A program made the position numbers and the translations under genes. This document shows positions 13,243 through 21,167 of a stretch of 54,235 nucleotides of DNA, piece by piece (positions within the stretch are counted from its first letter, which is position 1; the number at the start of each line of letters is the position of its first letter). The DNA is taken from the NCBI GenBank assembly GCA_900764755.1, contig CAAFPE010000123.1:1-54235 (forward strand), in the 5' to 3' direction. The notes under the pieces are model-generated. The model saw nothing but the letters and a program-made list of their open reading frames with translations. It had not been told where the DNA came from and did not search any database. The DNA is from an uncultured Oscillospiraceae bacterium (lineage in GTDB: Bacteria > Bacillota > Clostridia > Oscillospirales > Oscillospiraceae).

Positions 13243-13884
13243 CTACCCGCCCCGGGTCACATCCTGCCTCTGGTACCACTGGAGAGCCCGTTCAAAATCC
13301 TCCGGCTGAAAGTCGGGCCAGAGGCGGTCCACCACAAAGAAATCCGCATAGACCGACTGGACCGGCAGAAAGCCGGACAGACGCCGCATCCCGCCCCACC
13401 GGATCACCAGGTCCACCCGGGAGACGTCGCGGGAGCGAAGCTGCCCGCAGATCCTCCTGCGGCTCCTGCCGGGGGCCCGGAGTTCAGCCAGGTCCCACTC
13501 CCAGCCGTAATTCACCAAAAAATTTACCCGCATTCCTCCGCCGTTCAGATCTCTCCGCTCCCCATAGGGCAAAAGTGCTTGGGGAAACGCGGGGGAGTCC
13601 CGGTCCCCCACTACCAGGAGGGACACCGGCTCCGACGCGATCTGTTCCACCGCCTGGACACAGGCTGTGGAAAAAGCCCGGACCTGCTCTGGAGGCCGTC
13701 CACAGTTGTCGGTGGTAAAGCCGTAATATGTGATCTCCCGGACTCCGGCGTCCCGCGCCAGCCGGAGCAGCTCCAGCCCCGGCGCCAGCCCGTGGGCATA
13801 GCCTGCCTCCTTGGCAAGGCCCGCCTGCCTGGCCCAGCGCCTATTTCCGTCCGGGATGATCCCAATGTGTTCTGGAATCCGCAT
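13243..13884 (-). CDS. Divergent isoprenyl transferase (UppS/cis-prenyltransferase family)
   Basis: A 213-residue member of the family that extends farnesyl diphosphate with cis isoprene units. It has the hallmark IGIIPDGNRRWARQAG, the substrate helix GYAHGLAPGLELL and the C-terminal LVIRWGGMRRLSGFLPVQS ... YADFFVVDRLWPDFQP. It is about 30-40 residues shorter than normal UppS. The usual FNYGGR motif reads LVNYGWEWDL, and the segment before LVIRWGG is shortened. It may be a diverged paralogue with altered chain length or reduced activity, while the housekeeping uppS is elsewhere. The start is taken at ATG 13884, after GGGGAGGATGG; an upstream extension to 14022 looks non-homologous. Confidence 0.75.
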   Translation of the reverse strand: MRIPEHIGIIPDGNRRWARQAGLAKEAGYAHGLAPGLELLRLARDAGVREITYYGFTTDNCGRPPEQVRAFSTACVQAVEQIASEPVSLLVVGDRDSPAFPQALLPYGERRDLNGGGMRVNFLVNYGWEWDLAELRAPGRSRRRICGQLRSRDVSRVDLVIRWGGMRRLSGFLPVQSVYADFFVVDRLWPDFQPEDFERALQWYQRQDVTRGG

Positions 13885-14026
13885 CTCATCACCATCCTCC
13901 CCGTCAGTATGGGTTTTCCTTCCATCCTTTATACACAGATACATCAGTTCCATCTCCCAGACAGGGCGGTGCGCATGGATGCACTGCTCTGATCCCCCGG
14001 AAGTCCGCCGGATGTCCTCCAAATGA

Positions 14027-14055
14027 TTGACGGCCCACCGCTGAAATGATATACT
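14027..14055 (+). promoter_or_regulatory. Promoter of the methyltransferase gene
   Basis: TTGACG (14027-14032), a 17-base spacer and TATACT (14050-14055) lie 40 bases before the ATG at 14096. Near-consensus sigma-A type. Confidence 0.8.
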
Positions 14056-14095
14056 ATATTAGTTTAATTCGTATGACAGGAGAGGAGCAGCTGAT

Positions 14096-14962
14096 ATGTG
14101 GCGTTCCGACCAATGGAAAGACTATGAACTCATCGACTGCGGCCGGGGAGAGAAGCTGGAGCGCTGGGGCAGCCAGCTGCTGGTCCGGCCGGATCCCCAG
14201 GCCATCTGGAACACCCCCCGCACTCACCGGGGCTGGAAGCAGAACGCGGGCCGTTACGCCCGCTCCTCCACCGGCGGCGGACAGTGGCAGAACAAATCCA
14301 TGCCGGAGCGCTGGACGGTGTCCTATGGCAGCCTCACCTTCAACATCAAGCCCATGAACTTCAAGCACACCGGGCTGTTTCCCGAGCAGGCGGCCAACTG
14401 GGACTTCGCCCAGGAGCAGATCCGCCGGGCTGGACGGCCTATCTCGGTGCTGAACCTGTTCGCTTACACCGGCGGGGCCACCGTGGCCTGCGCCGCCGCC
14501 GGGGCCAGCGTCTGCCATGTGGACGCCGCCCGGGGTATGGTGTCCTGGGCCAGGGAAAACGCCCGTTCCTCCCACCTGGAGGACGCCCCCATCCGCTGGA
14601 TCGTGGATGACTGCGCAAAATTTGTAGAGCGGGAGATCCGCCGCGGCCGGAGGTACGACGCCATCATCATGGATCCCCCCAGCTACGGCCGGGGTCCCTC
14701 CGGTGAGGTGTGGCGGCTGGAGGAAAACCTGTACCCCTTCGTGGAGCTGGTATCCGGGGTGCTGTCTGACGATCCCCTTTTCATCGTCCTCAACTCCTAC
14801 ACCACCGGACTGGCCCCCTCTGTGCTCACCTATATTCTTGAAACTCTGATCTCCAAAAAATTCGGCGGCCACACCGTCAGCGACGAGCTGGGCCTCCCCG
14901 TCACTCAGAGCGGGCTGGTCCTCCCCTGCGGCTCAACCGGACGCTGGACCTCATCCAATTAG
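14096..14962 (+). CDS. Class I SAM-dependent methyltransferase (RlmI-like)
   Basis: A 288-residue protein resembling the catalytic half of RlmI-type 23S rRNA cytosine methyltransferases. The N-terminal beta region (RWGSQLLVRPDPQAIW) leads to LNLFAYTGGATVACAAAGAS (SAM motif I), VCHVDAARGMVSWARENA (motif II) and the catalytic loop MDPPSYGRGPSGE. It lacks the N-terminal PUA domain of RlmI, so the substrate may be rRNA or another RNA. Its own promoter and GAGAGGAG ribosome binding site precede it. The stop is immediately followed by short GGAATTAGG repeats. Confidence 0.85.
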   Translation: MWRSDQWKDYELIDCGRGEKLERWGSQLLVRPDPQAIWNTPRTHRGWKQNAGRYARSSTGGGQWQNKSMPERWTVSYGSLTFNIKPMNFKHTGLFPEQAANWDFAQEQIRRAGRPISVLNLFAYTGGATVACAAAGASVCHVDAARGMVSWARENARSSHLEDAPIRWIVDDCAKFVEREIRRGRRYDAIIMDPPSYGRGPSGEVWRLEENLYPFVELVSGVLSDDPLFIVLNSYTTGLAPSVLTYILETLISKKFGGHTVSDELGLPVTQSGLVLPCGSTGRWTSSN

Positions 14963-15096
14963 GAATGAGGAATTAGGAATTGCGGCGCTCCGCCGCCGAG
15001 TTCGATTCGGACCTCCAGCAGATCTACCCCCAAGCCTTCCTCTGCTGATCCCCAATTCTTAATTTCTAACTCCTAATTCCTAACTCCCAACTCCCC
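14956..15096. repeat. Inverted pair of GGAATTAGG-type repeats
   Basis: AATTAGGAATGAGGAATTAGG (14960-14980) begins at the methyltransferase stop and its reverse-complement style CTAACTCCTAATTCCTAACT lies at about 15067-15086. The middle carries the palindrome GCGGCGCTCCGCCGC and a short frame ending QQIYPQAFLC, similar to the KRIYREACGS tail at 300-314. The ecfA1 gene starts just after it. Confidence 0.7.
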
Positions 15097-15113
15097 CAAA
15101 AGGTGGTTTTGTT

Positions 15114-15959
15114 ATGAAAGATGCGATCATCCATGCGGAGGACGTCCGCTTCTCCTATGTCACCGCTGAGGGCGTGGCCCCCATCGTGCTGGACGGGGTC
15201 TCTCTGAGCATTGAGGAGGGCTCCTTCGTGGCGGTGCTGGGCCACAACGGCAGCGGCAAGTCCACCCTGGCCAAGCACTTCAATTCCATCCTTCTGCCCA
15301 CTGGAGGCAAGGTCTATGTGGATGGGATGGACACCGCCGACGAGGCGCTTCTCCTGGCCATCCGCCGTACAGTGGGCATGGTGTTCCAGAATCCGGACAA
15401 CCAGATCGTGGCCAATGTGGTGGAGGAGGATGTGGCCTTTGCCCCGGAGAACCTGGGTGTCCCTCCCGAGGAGATCCGCCGCCGGGTAGACGACGCCCTG
15501 AAGGCCGTTGGGATGTATGAGTTCCGGGAGCACGCCCCCCATCTGCTGTCCGGCGGTCAGAAGCAGCGCATCGCCATCGCCGGCGTCATTGCCATGCAGC
15601 CCCGGTGCATCGTTTTGGATGAGCCCACCGCCATGCTGGACCCCATCGGCCGGGCGGACGTGCTGCGCATCATCAAGGAACTCAACCGCCAGCGGGGCGT
15701 CACAGTGGTCCTCATCACCCACCACATGGATGAGGCCGCCCAGGCCGACCGGTTGGTGGTCATGACGAAGGGCCGGGTCATCGCCGACGGCACGCCGAAG
15801 GAGATCTTCCAGGACGTGGAGGGTCTGAAGGCGGTGGGCCTCACAGTCCCGGAGACCACCCAGCTGCTGTGGGAACTGCGCCAAGAGGGCCTGGACGTCC
15901 CTCTGGACGCCCTCAGCGACGAGGAGTGCGCACAGGCGCTGAAGGAACTGCTGGCTTGA
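15114..15959 (+). CDS. ecfA1: ECF transporter ATPase EcfA1
   Basis: A 281-residue ABC ATPase that powers uptake of vitamins through the energy-coupling factor complex at the inner face of the membrane. Walker A is GHNGSGKSTLAKH, the Q loop VFQNPDNQIVANVVEEDVAF (typical of the EcfA subgroup), signature LSGGQKQRIAIAG and Walker B CIVLDEPTAMLDP, with the H-loop ITHHMDEA. The C-terminal 60 residues form the EcfA dimerization region. AAAGGTGG precedes ATG 15114. It heads ecfA1-ecfA2-ecfT, and the S component RibU at 39219 would share this motor. Confidence 0.96.
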   Translation: MKDAIIHAEDVRFSYVTAEGVAPIVLDGVSLSIEEGSFVAVLGHNGSGKSTLAKHFNSILLPTGGKVYVDGMDTADEALLLAIRRTVGMVFQNPDNQIVANVVEEDVAFAPENLGVPPEEIRRRVDDALKAVGMYEFREHAPHLLSGGQKQRIAIAGVIAMQPRCIVLDEPTAMLDPIGRADVLRIIKELNRQRGVTVVLITHHMDEAAQADRLVVMTKGRVIADGTPKEIFQDVEGLKAVGLTVPETTQLLWELRQEGLDVPLDALSDEECAQALKELLA

Positions 15960-16150
15960 CTGGACTGGCCGCCGCAGGCGGCCTGCCCACACACAACCCA
16001 GCAAAGCGGTTGTGTGTGGGAGAGGACGAGCAGCAAAATGAGTGAGCGTTCCCATACGCGGGGACGTGAATGATATGGAGCTTGCGAGGACAAGGGCGCG
16101 ACCTCTCCGAGAGGCGTGCACCACTTTACACAAAGGACGGAACACACTTC
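15960..16150 (+). other. Gap inside the ecf operon with two hairpins
   Basis: This 190-base spacer between ecfA1 and ecfA2 is unusually long for the operon. It contains GGCCGCCgcaGGCGGCC (15967-15983) and a stem CCCACACACAACC ... GGTTGTGTGTGGG (about 15988-16020). No reading frame of its own was recognised. It may be a processing or attenuation element, or inserted repeat DNA. Confidence 0.5.
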
Positions 16151-17011
16151 ATGGAAGCAATTCTTGAGACGAAGAAGCTCTCCCACATCTACTCCGCCGG
16201 CACTCCCTTTGAGCGCGGGGCCCTGCTGGATGTGGACTTTACCGCCTATCAGGGCGAATATCTGGGGATCATCGGCCACACCGGGTCGGGCAAGTCCACC
16301 CTGATCCAGCACCTCAACGGACTGCTCAAGCCCACCTCCGGCCAGGTCATCTTCCAGGGGACCGATATATGGAGCGACCCCAAGACCACCCGGCAGACCC
16401 GGTTCCAGGTGGGGCTGGTATTCCAGTACCCGGAGTATCAGCTGTTTGAGGAGACTGTCTATCGGGACATCTCCTTCGGGCCCAAGAACATGGGGCTGGA
16501 TGAGGCCGAGGTGGACCGCCGGGTGCGGGAGGCCGCACATTTCGTAGGCCTGCGGGACGAACAGCTGGAGAAGTCCCCCTTTGAGCTGTCTGGCGGACAG
16601 AAGCGCCGGGTGGCCATCGCCGGCGTCATCGCCATGGAGCCCAAGGTGCTCATTCTGGACGAGCCCACCGCCGGTCTGGACCCGGTGGGGGTGGAGTCCA
16701 TCCTGGGCAACATCCGGGACTATCACCGGGCCCACAACGCCACCATCATCCTGGTCTCCCACTCCATGGAGGAGGTGGCCCGAACGGTGGACCGGCTGGT
16801 GGTAGTCAACGACGGACGCATCCCCTTCCACGGCGCCCCCAGTGAGGTGTTCCAGCACGGCCCGGAGCTTGAGGCCATGGGCCTGGGCGTACCCCAGATG
16901 ACCCGGGTGTTCAACCGTCTCCGGGCCATGGGTGTGGACATCGGCCCGTCTGTATACACCATTGAACAGGCCAAGGCGGCTGTCCTGGCCAAGCTGAAGG
17001 GGGTGGGCTGA
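16151..17011 (+). CDS. ecfA2: ECF transporter ATPase EcfA2
   Basis: The second ATPase of the ECF motor, 286 residues. Walker A GHTGSGKSTLIQHLNGLL, Q loop VFQYPEYQLFEETVYRDISF (the hallmark QYPEYQLF of EcfA2), signature LSGGQKRRVAIAG and Walker B VLILDEPTAGLDP are all present; HSMEEVAR is the H loop region. ATG 16151 gives the normal N-terminus MEAILETKKLSHIYS; AAAGGACGGA precedes it. It pairs with EcfA1 as a heterodimer. The stop TGA directly abuts the ATG of ecfT, implying translational coupling. Confidence 0.95.
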   Translation: MEAILETKKLSHIYSAGTPFERGALLDVDFTAYQGEYLGIIGHTGSGKSTLIQHLNGLLKPTSGQVIFQGTDIWSDPKTTRQTRFQVGLVFQYPEYQLFEETVYRDISFGPKNMGLDEAEVDRRVREAAHFVGLRDEQLEKSPFELSGGQKRRVAIAGVIAMEPKVLILDEPTAGLDPVGVESILGNIRDYHRAHNATIILVSHSMEEVARTVDRLVVVNDGRIPFHGAPSEVFQHGPELEAMGLGVPQMTRVFNRLRAMGVDIGPSVYTIEQAKAAVLAKLKGVG

Positions 17012-17821
17012 ATGGCGCTGAAAGACATCACCCTGGGGCAGTATTTCCCCGGAAACTCCCTGCTTCACCGGCTGGATCCCAGGACCAAGATCCTGGCTGT
17101 GGTGCTGTATATCGTGGCCCTGTTTCTGGCCAAGTACTTCTTCACCTACGCCCTTATGTTCTGTGTGCTTGCCCTGTCCATCTCCCTCTCCCATGTCCCG
17201 CTGAAATCTCTCTTTCGGGGTATGAAGCCGGTGGTGTTCATCCTGATCTTCACTGCGGTGCTGAACCTGTTCTACACCCCCGGTGAGCACGTCCTGTTCC
17301 GGTTTTGGATCCTCACAGTCACCATGGAGGGTGTGCTCAACGCCTTCTTTATGGTCATCCGGATCCTGATGCTCATTGCGGGTACCTTCCTGCTGACCTA
17401 CACCACCTCGCCCATCCTGCTCACCGACGGGCTGGAGTCCCTGCTGGGTCCCCTGAAGAAGATCAAGGTCCCCGTCCACGAGTTGTCCATGATGATGTCC
17501 ATTGCCCTGCGCTTCATCCCCACCCTCATCGAGGAGACGGACAAGATCATGTCCGCCCAGCGGGCCCGAGGGGCCGACTTTGAGAGCGGGAACCTGCTCC
17601 AGCGGGCAAAAGCCCTCATCCCGCTGCTGGTCCCCCTGTTCATCTCCGCCTTCCGCCGGGCCGACGAACTGGCCGTAGCCATGGAGTGCCGCTGCTACCA
17701 CGGCGGAGAGGGCCGCACCCGCCTGCGCCAGCTGCGCTACGCCCCCCGGGATTGGGCCGTGCTGGCCTTCTTCCTGGCCATTACGCTTCTGGTGTGGGGG
17801 ATGGGCCGCTTCGGTCTCTGA
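17012..17821 (+). CDS. ecfT: ECF transporter transmembrane component EcfT
   Basis: A 269-residue membrane scaffold with five to six hydrophobic segments (ILAVVLYIVALFLAKYFF, ALMFCVLALSISLSH, VVFILIFTAVLNLFY and others) and two cytoplasmic coupling helices. The first carries the AQRARGADFES signature that docks in the ATPase groove; the second has the less usual MECRCYHGGEGR in place of an ARG motif, as often seen in Clostridia. The last segment is RDWAVLAFFLAITLLVWG. It connects EcfA1/A2 to exchangeable S components such as RibU. Confidence 0.94.
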   Translation: MALKDITLGQYFPGNSLLHRLDPRTKILAVVLYIVALFLAKYFFTYALMFCVLALSISLSHVPLKSLFRGMKPVVFILIFTAVLNLFYTPGEHVLFRFWILTVTMEGVLNAFFMVIRILMLIAGTFLLTYTTSPILLTDGLESLLGPLKKIKVPVHELSMMMSIALRFIPTLIEETDKIMSAQRARGADFESGNLLQRAKALIPLLVPLFISAFRRADELAVAMECRCYHGGEGRTRLRQLRYAPRDWAVLAFFLAITLLVWGMGRFGL

Positions 17822-17864
17822 GTCCGCCGCCGTCCCCGTCCTTCTGTGAGAAAGGAGGTCCACA

Positions 17865-19037
17865 ATGTCCCACCGCAAGCTGCTCCGCCGCCTGCTGGCG
17901 CTGGTCTGTGCCCTGACGCTGTACCTGGGGCTGTCCGGCCCTGTCTCTGCGGCGGGGGATGTCTACTTCTCTGTGGTCAACGACAGCATGATCACCCTCA
18001 GCGACAGCACCATGCCGGTCTGGTCCGGCGGTGTGCTCTATGTCCCCCACTCCGTCTTTGACGGGACCAACTCCACCGGAATTGGTTTTGGCCTCAACTT
18101 CAGCTACAACCGGGACACGGGGATCGCCTCCCTCTTCACCACCCAGCAGATCCTGACCTTCGATCTCAACCGCGGCATCAGCTATGACTATATCTCCGGC
18201 ACACCGCTCAGGGGCCGGGCGATCCTGCGCAACGGCCGCCCCTATCTGCCAGTAGGCCAGGTGTGCAGCTTTTTCGGCCTGTCCTACTCCGTTATCGCCA
18301 TCCCGGAGGGGCACATCGTCCGGGTGAAAAGCGGCACCGTCAGTCTCTCTGATTCAGACTTTGTAGACGCGGCCAGCAATCTTATCAGCCGCTATCTGCG
18401 GGAGTACAACCAGGCCCAGCAGAGCCCGCCCACCCCCGGCGTCCGCCCGCCTACTGCCTCCGGCACCGAGCCCCCCCTTCAGGAGGAGCCTGAGACCACC
18501 GACAACCCTCAGGTCTATCTGGGCTTCCGATGTGACGATACTCAGGGGCTGGCCCAGGTGCTGGACGCCCTGGAGGCAAGAAACAAGGCAGGGGTCTTTT
18601 TCTTCCCCGCCGACGCACTGGAGCGGGAGGACGACCTGCTCTACCGCATCCTGGGCAGCGGCCACAGTGTGGGCCTGCTGGCCGAGGGAGAGACCGCCGC
18701 CGCCACTCGCCGCCTGCTGGAGGAGGGCAGACGCACTCTGGAGCGGGTAGGCTATGTCCGCACCACCCTGGCCCTGGTGCCGGACAGCCAGCGCAGCACC
18801 CTTCAGGAGGAGGGGTGGGTCTGCTGGAACGAGACGGCAGACGCCGTTCCCGCAGGCAGCCAGATCTCCGCCTCCACCCACGCCAATGCAGTGATCCGTA
18901 AAATCGGCAGCCGCTTGAGCAGCGCCTATTTAACTCTGGACACCGGCACGGACTCAGCCCGGATCCTGCCCACCCTGCTCCAGCGGCTGGGCTCCCGGTC
19001 CTACCCTGTCAGCGTCCCATTGGAGACCAGACTATGA
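17865..19037 (+). CDS. Secreted protein: copper-amine-oxidase-like domain plus deacetylase-like domain
   Basis: A 390-residue exported protein. A Sec signal peptide (RKLLRRLLALVCALTLYLGL, cleavage near VSA-AG) is followed by a stalk-like module of the type found in copper amine oxidase N-terminal domains (VLYVPHSVFDG, GRPYLPVGQVCSFFGLSY), residues 30-155. A Pro/Thr/Glu linker (residues 180-210) leads to a domain built like polysaccharide deacetylases (VYLGFRCDD, LEARNKAGVFFFPADAL, GHSVGLLAEG). The NodB metal-binding HxxxH and TFDD motifs are altered (FRCDDTQ, SGHSVG), so catalysis is doubtful. It probably binds cell-wall glycans. It overlaps the next gene by four bases. Confidence 0.8.
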   Translation: MSHRKLLRRLLALVCALTLYLGLSGPVSAAGDVYFSVVNDSMITLSDSTMPVWSGGVLYVPHSVFDGTNSTGIGFGLNFSYNRDTGIASLFTTQQILTFDLNRGISYDYISGTPLRGRAILRNGRPYLPVGQVCSFFGLSYSVIAIPEGHIVRVKSGTVSLSDSDFVDAASNLISRYLREYNQAQQSPPTPGVRPPTASGTEPPLQEEPETTDNPQVYLGFRCDDTQGLAQVLDALEARNKAGVFFFPADALEREDDLLYRILGSGHSVGLLAEGETAAATRRLLEEGRRTLERVGYVRTTLALVPDSQRSTLQEEGWVCWNETADAVPAGSQISASTHANAVIRKIGSRLSSAYLTLDTGTDSARILPTLLQRLGSRSYPVSVPLETRL

Positions 19038-19354
19038 GACAGATCGACCTGACCCATTCCAACCGTACCCCGGGCTCTGAGGCCCGCGTCGCCCGCCTGA
19101 CCCGGCATCTCCGGGCCCGGCTGCTGGACTTCGGCCCCGGCGGGCCGGAGGTCCTCTCCGCCGATGAGGCCGCCGGGGCTGTCCGCGCCCGCTTCCCCGG
19201 GCACAATACCGCCCAGGTGCTGGACCGGCTGGCCGCCTCCGCGGGCGTCCGCGCCCGCCTGGACGGGGACTGCGCCCTGTTCCTCCTGTCCTCCGAAACC
19301 CGGTTCGAGGATCTGGACTATCTGTGGGGCAGCCTCTTTGAACTCCTCGCCTGA
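19034..19354 (+). CDS. Short hypothetical protein translationally coupled to the deacetylase-like gene
   Basis: A 106-residue Arg- and Leu-rich protein starting at an ATGA overlap with the upstream stop. The N-terminal part reads MRQIDLTHSNRTPGSEARVA and the C-terminal part is FLLSSETRFEDLDYLWGSLF, which faintly recalls the end of fold-type I aminotransferases but is far too short to be one. No catalytic residues can be assigned. Codon use matches its neighbours, and the overlap argues that it is translated. Its function is unknown. Confidence 0.6.
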   Translation: MRQIDLTHSNRTPGSEARVARLTRHLRARLLDFGPGGPEVLSADEAAGAVRARFPGHNTAQVLDRLAASAGVRARLDGDCALFLLSSETRFEDLDYLWGSLFELLA

Positions 19355-19477
19355 AGATACAGCGCACGCCCCCTGTTCCCCGGGCTCCGGGGGCGGAGGG
19401 CGTGCTTTTTCCATCCCGTCCCAACAGGGAACGGGACATCTCAATTTGTGAACCCTTGACTGAACGGAGGAATGACC

Positions 19478-20794
19478 ATGTCCAGTTGGGATCCCCGTGC
19501 CCTGGCTGTCTTAGAGCGGCTGGAGGCGGCGGGCCACCAGGCCGTCTTTGTGGGCGGCTGTGTCCGGGACCTGCTCCGGGGACAGCCACCCCACGACTAC
19601 GACGCCGCCACCTCCGCCCTGCCGGAGGAGATCCTGTCCGCCTGCGATTCCCTGCGGTGTGTTCCCACAGGGCTGAAGCACGGCACGGTCACCGTCCTCT
19701 CCGACGGCCTGCCTGTGGAGGTGACCACCTTTCGCCGGGAGGGACAGTACACCGACCACCGCCATCCGGACCAGGTGGCCTTTACCCGCAACCTGGCGGA
19801 GGACCTGGCCCGGCGGGATTTCACCATCAACGCCATGGCCTGGAGCCCCAGCGGCCTCTCAGACCCCTTCGGCGGGCGGGAGGACCTGGCCCGGGGCACG
19901 ATCCGCTGTGTGGGGGATGGGGACCGCCGGTTCCGGGAGGACGCCCTGCGCATCCTCCGAGGTCTGCGTCTGTCCGCCCAGCTGGACTTCCTTCTGGAGG
20001 AACAGACCGCTGCCGCCATCCGGCACAGCACCCCGCTGCTGCAATATGTGGCCTGGGAGCGCATCTCTGCCGAGCTGCTCCGCCTGCTGTGCGGGCCGGG
20101 AGCGGGCCGGGTGCTGCTGGCCTTCCCCGAGGTGATCGGTCAGATCCTTCCCGAGCTGGTCCCTGCGGTGGGCTTCCTCCAGTACAGCCCCAACCACCGC
20201 TTCGACGTGTATACCCATTCCGTAAAGACACTGGAGGGTGTCCGCCCGGAGCCCGCCCTGCGTCTGGCCGCCCTGCTCCATGACACGGGCAAGCCCTCCT
20301 GCTTCACCCTGGATCCGGAGGGGATCGGCCATTTCTACGGCCACGAGGAGGAGAGCGCCCGCCTGGCGGACTGTGCCGCCCGGCGGCTCCGGCTGGACCG
20401 CCGCACCCGGGAACAGGTGGTCCTTCTGGTGGGCCGTCACGGCCTGGGGCTCCCTCTGGAGGAGCGGGCGGTCCGCCGCTGGCTCCGCCGGCTGGGCCCG
20501 GAGTCCTTCCTGGATCTGCTGGAGCTCCAGAGGGCGGACGGGGCCGCCTGCGGTGTGGATAAGCCGGGCCAGGAGGCCCGCCGGGCCCGGCTGGAGGCCC
20601 TGGCCCGGGACATCCTGGCCCAGGTCCCCTGCCTCACAATCAGTGATCTGGCGGTAAACGGCTGCGACGCCCTGGCCGCCGGACTGGAGGGCCCTGCGAT
20701 AGGCCGTGCTCTCCGCGCTCTGCTGGAGCAGGTCTCTCAGGGGGAACTGCCCAATGACCGCACCGTCCTGCTGGAGCATCTGAAGAAAAACTGA
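19478..20794 (+). CDS. cca: CCA tRNA nucleotidyltransferase
   Basis: A 438-residue class II polymerase that adds or repairs the CCA end of tRNAs. The head has VFVGGCVRDLLRGQPPHDYD (GGxxR and DxD metal ligands), then FTINAMAWSPSGLSDPFGG and the RRFREDALRILRGLRLSAQL neck motif. A C-terminal HD domain (RLAALLHDTGKPSCF, FYGHEEESAR) supplies phosphohydrolase-like folds known from many bacterial Cca proteins. ATG 19478 lies 7 bases after CGGAGG, so the in-frame ATG at 19472, only one base after it, is rejected. A near-perfect terminator follows the stop. Confidence 0.95.
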   Translation: MSSWDPRALAVLERLEAAGHQAVFVGGCVRDLLRGQPPHDYDAATSALPEEILSACDSLRCVPTGLKHGTVTVLSDGLPVEVTTFRREGQYTDHRHPDQVAFTRNLAEDLARRDFTINAMAWSPSGLSDPFGGREDLARGTIRCVGDGDRRFREDALRILRGLRLSAQLDFLLEEQTAAAIRHSTPLLQYVAWERISAELLRLLCGPGAGRVLLAFPEVIGQILPELVPAVGFLQYSPNHRFDVYTHSVKTLEGVRPEPALRLAALLHDTGKPSCFTLDPEGIGHFYGHEEESARLADCAARRLRLDRRTREQVVLLVGRHGLGLPLEERAVRRWLRRLGPESFLDLLELQRADGAACGVDKPGQEARRARLEALARDILAQVPCLTISDLAVNGCDALAAGLEGPAIGRALRALLEQVSQGELPNDRTVLLEHLKKN

Positions 20795-20821
20795 GGGGGC
20801 CTTCCGGCCCCCTCAGTTTTT
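20791..20821 (+). terminator. Rho-independent terminator after cca
   Basis: CTGAGGGGGCC TTCC GGCCCCCTCAG followed by TTTTT. The stem covers the cca stop codon, and the Smr gene ends at the same place on the other strand, so it likely serves both. Confidence 0.9.
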
Positions 20822-21167
20822 ATAAAACCACCACGGTGATCCCATTATTGTGACGCTCCAGATCCGGATCCCGCCGCAGATCGGGGCACCGCTGAAAGGC
20901 GGCCAGAGTCTGGGACTCAAAGATGGTGAACATCTCCCCGGGGATCACATCCCGCAGCTCCCCCCGCTCCTTCATCCGGATCAGGCAGGCCCGGGCCTCC
21001 ACCCGGATGCGCCCTCCCTTGCCGGAGGAGCCATAGCCGTGGATGAGCTTCACAGCGGCACAGCCCAGGCTGCGGCTGCGCCGCAGCTCAAAGGTCAACT
21101 GCTGGAGGGCGGCCCGCACGGTGGGCATCCCCCGCTCCAGATCCACTTCCCGAAGCTTATTCGTCAT
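20820..21167 (-). CDS. Smr-domain protein
   Basis: A 115-residue protein consisting of one Smr (small MutS-related) domain: LREVDLERGMPTVRAALQQL, then AAVKLIHGYGSSGKGGRIR (the HGxGxxxG signature), VEARACLIRMKERGEL and the strand NNGITVVVL. Smr domains nick branched DNA or cleave RNA on collided ribosomes; stand-alone versions have no settled role. Its ATG at 21167 lies inside the last codons of the upstream DUF308 gene (11-base overlap), so expression is coupled. GGAGCC precedes the start. Confidence 0.8.
   Translation of the reverse strand: MTNKLREVDLERGMPTVRAALQQLTFELRRSRSLGCAAVKLIHGYGSSGKGGRIRVEARACLIRMKERGELRDVIPGEMFTIFESQTLAAFQRCPDLRRDPDLERHNNGITVVVL

Noticed and set aside
15557..17878. 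A 773-codon open frame on the minus strand opposite the ecf genes
   Set aside because: It is the mirror of three clear plus-strand ECF genes in GC-rich DNA; its composition is His/Gln/Gly-rich without any domain.
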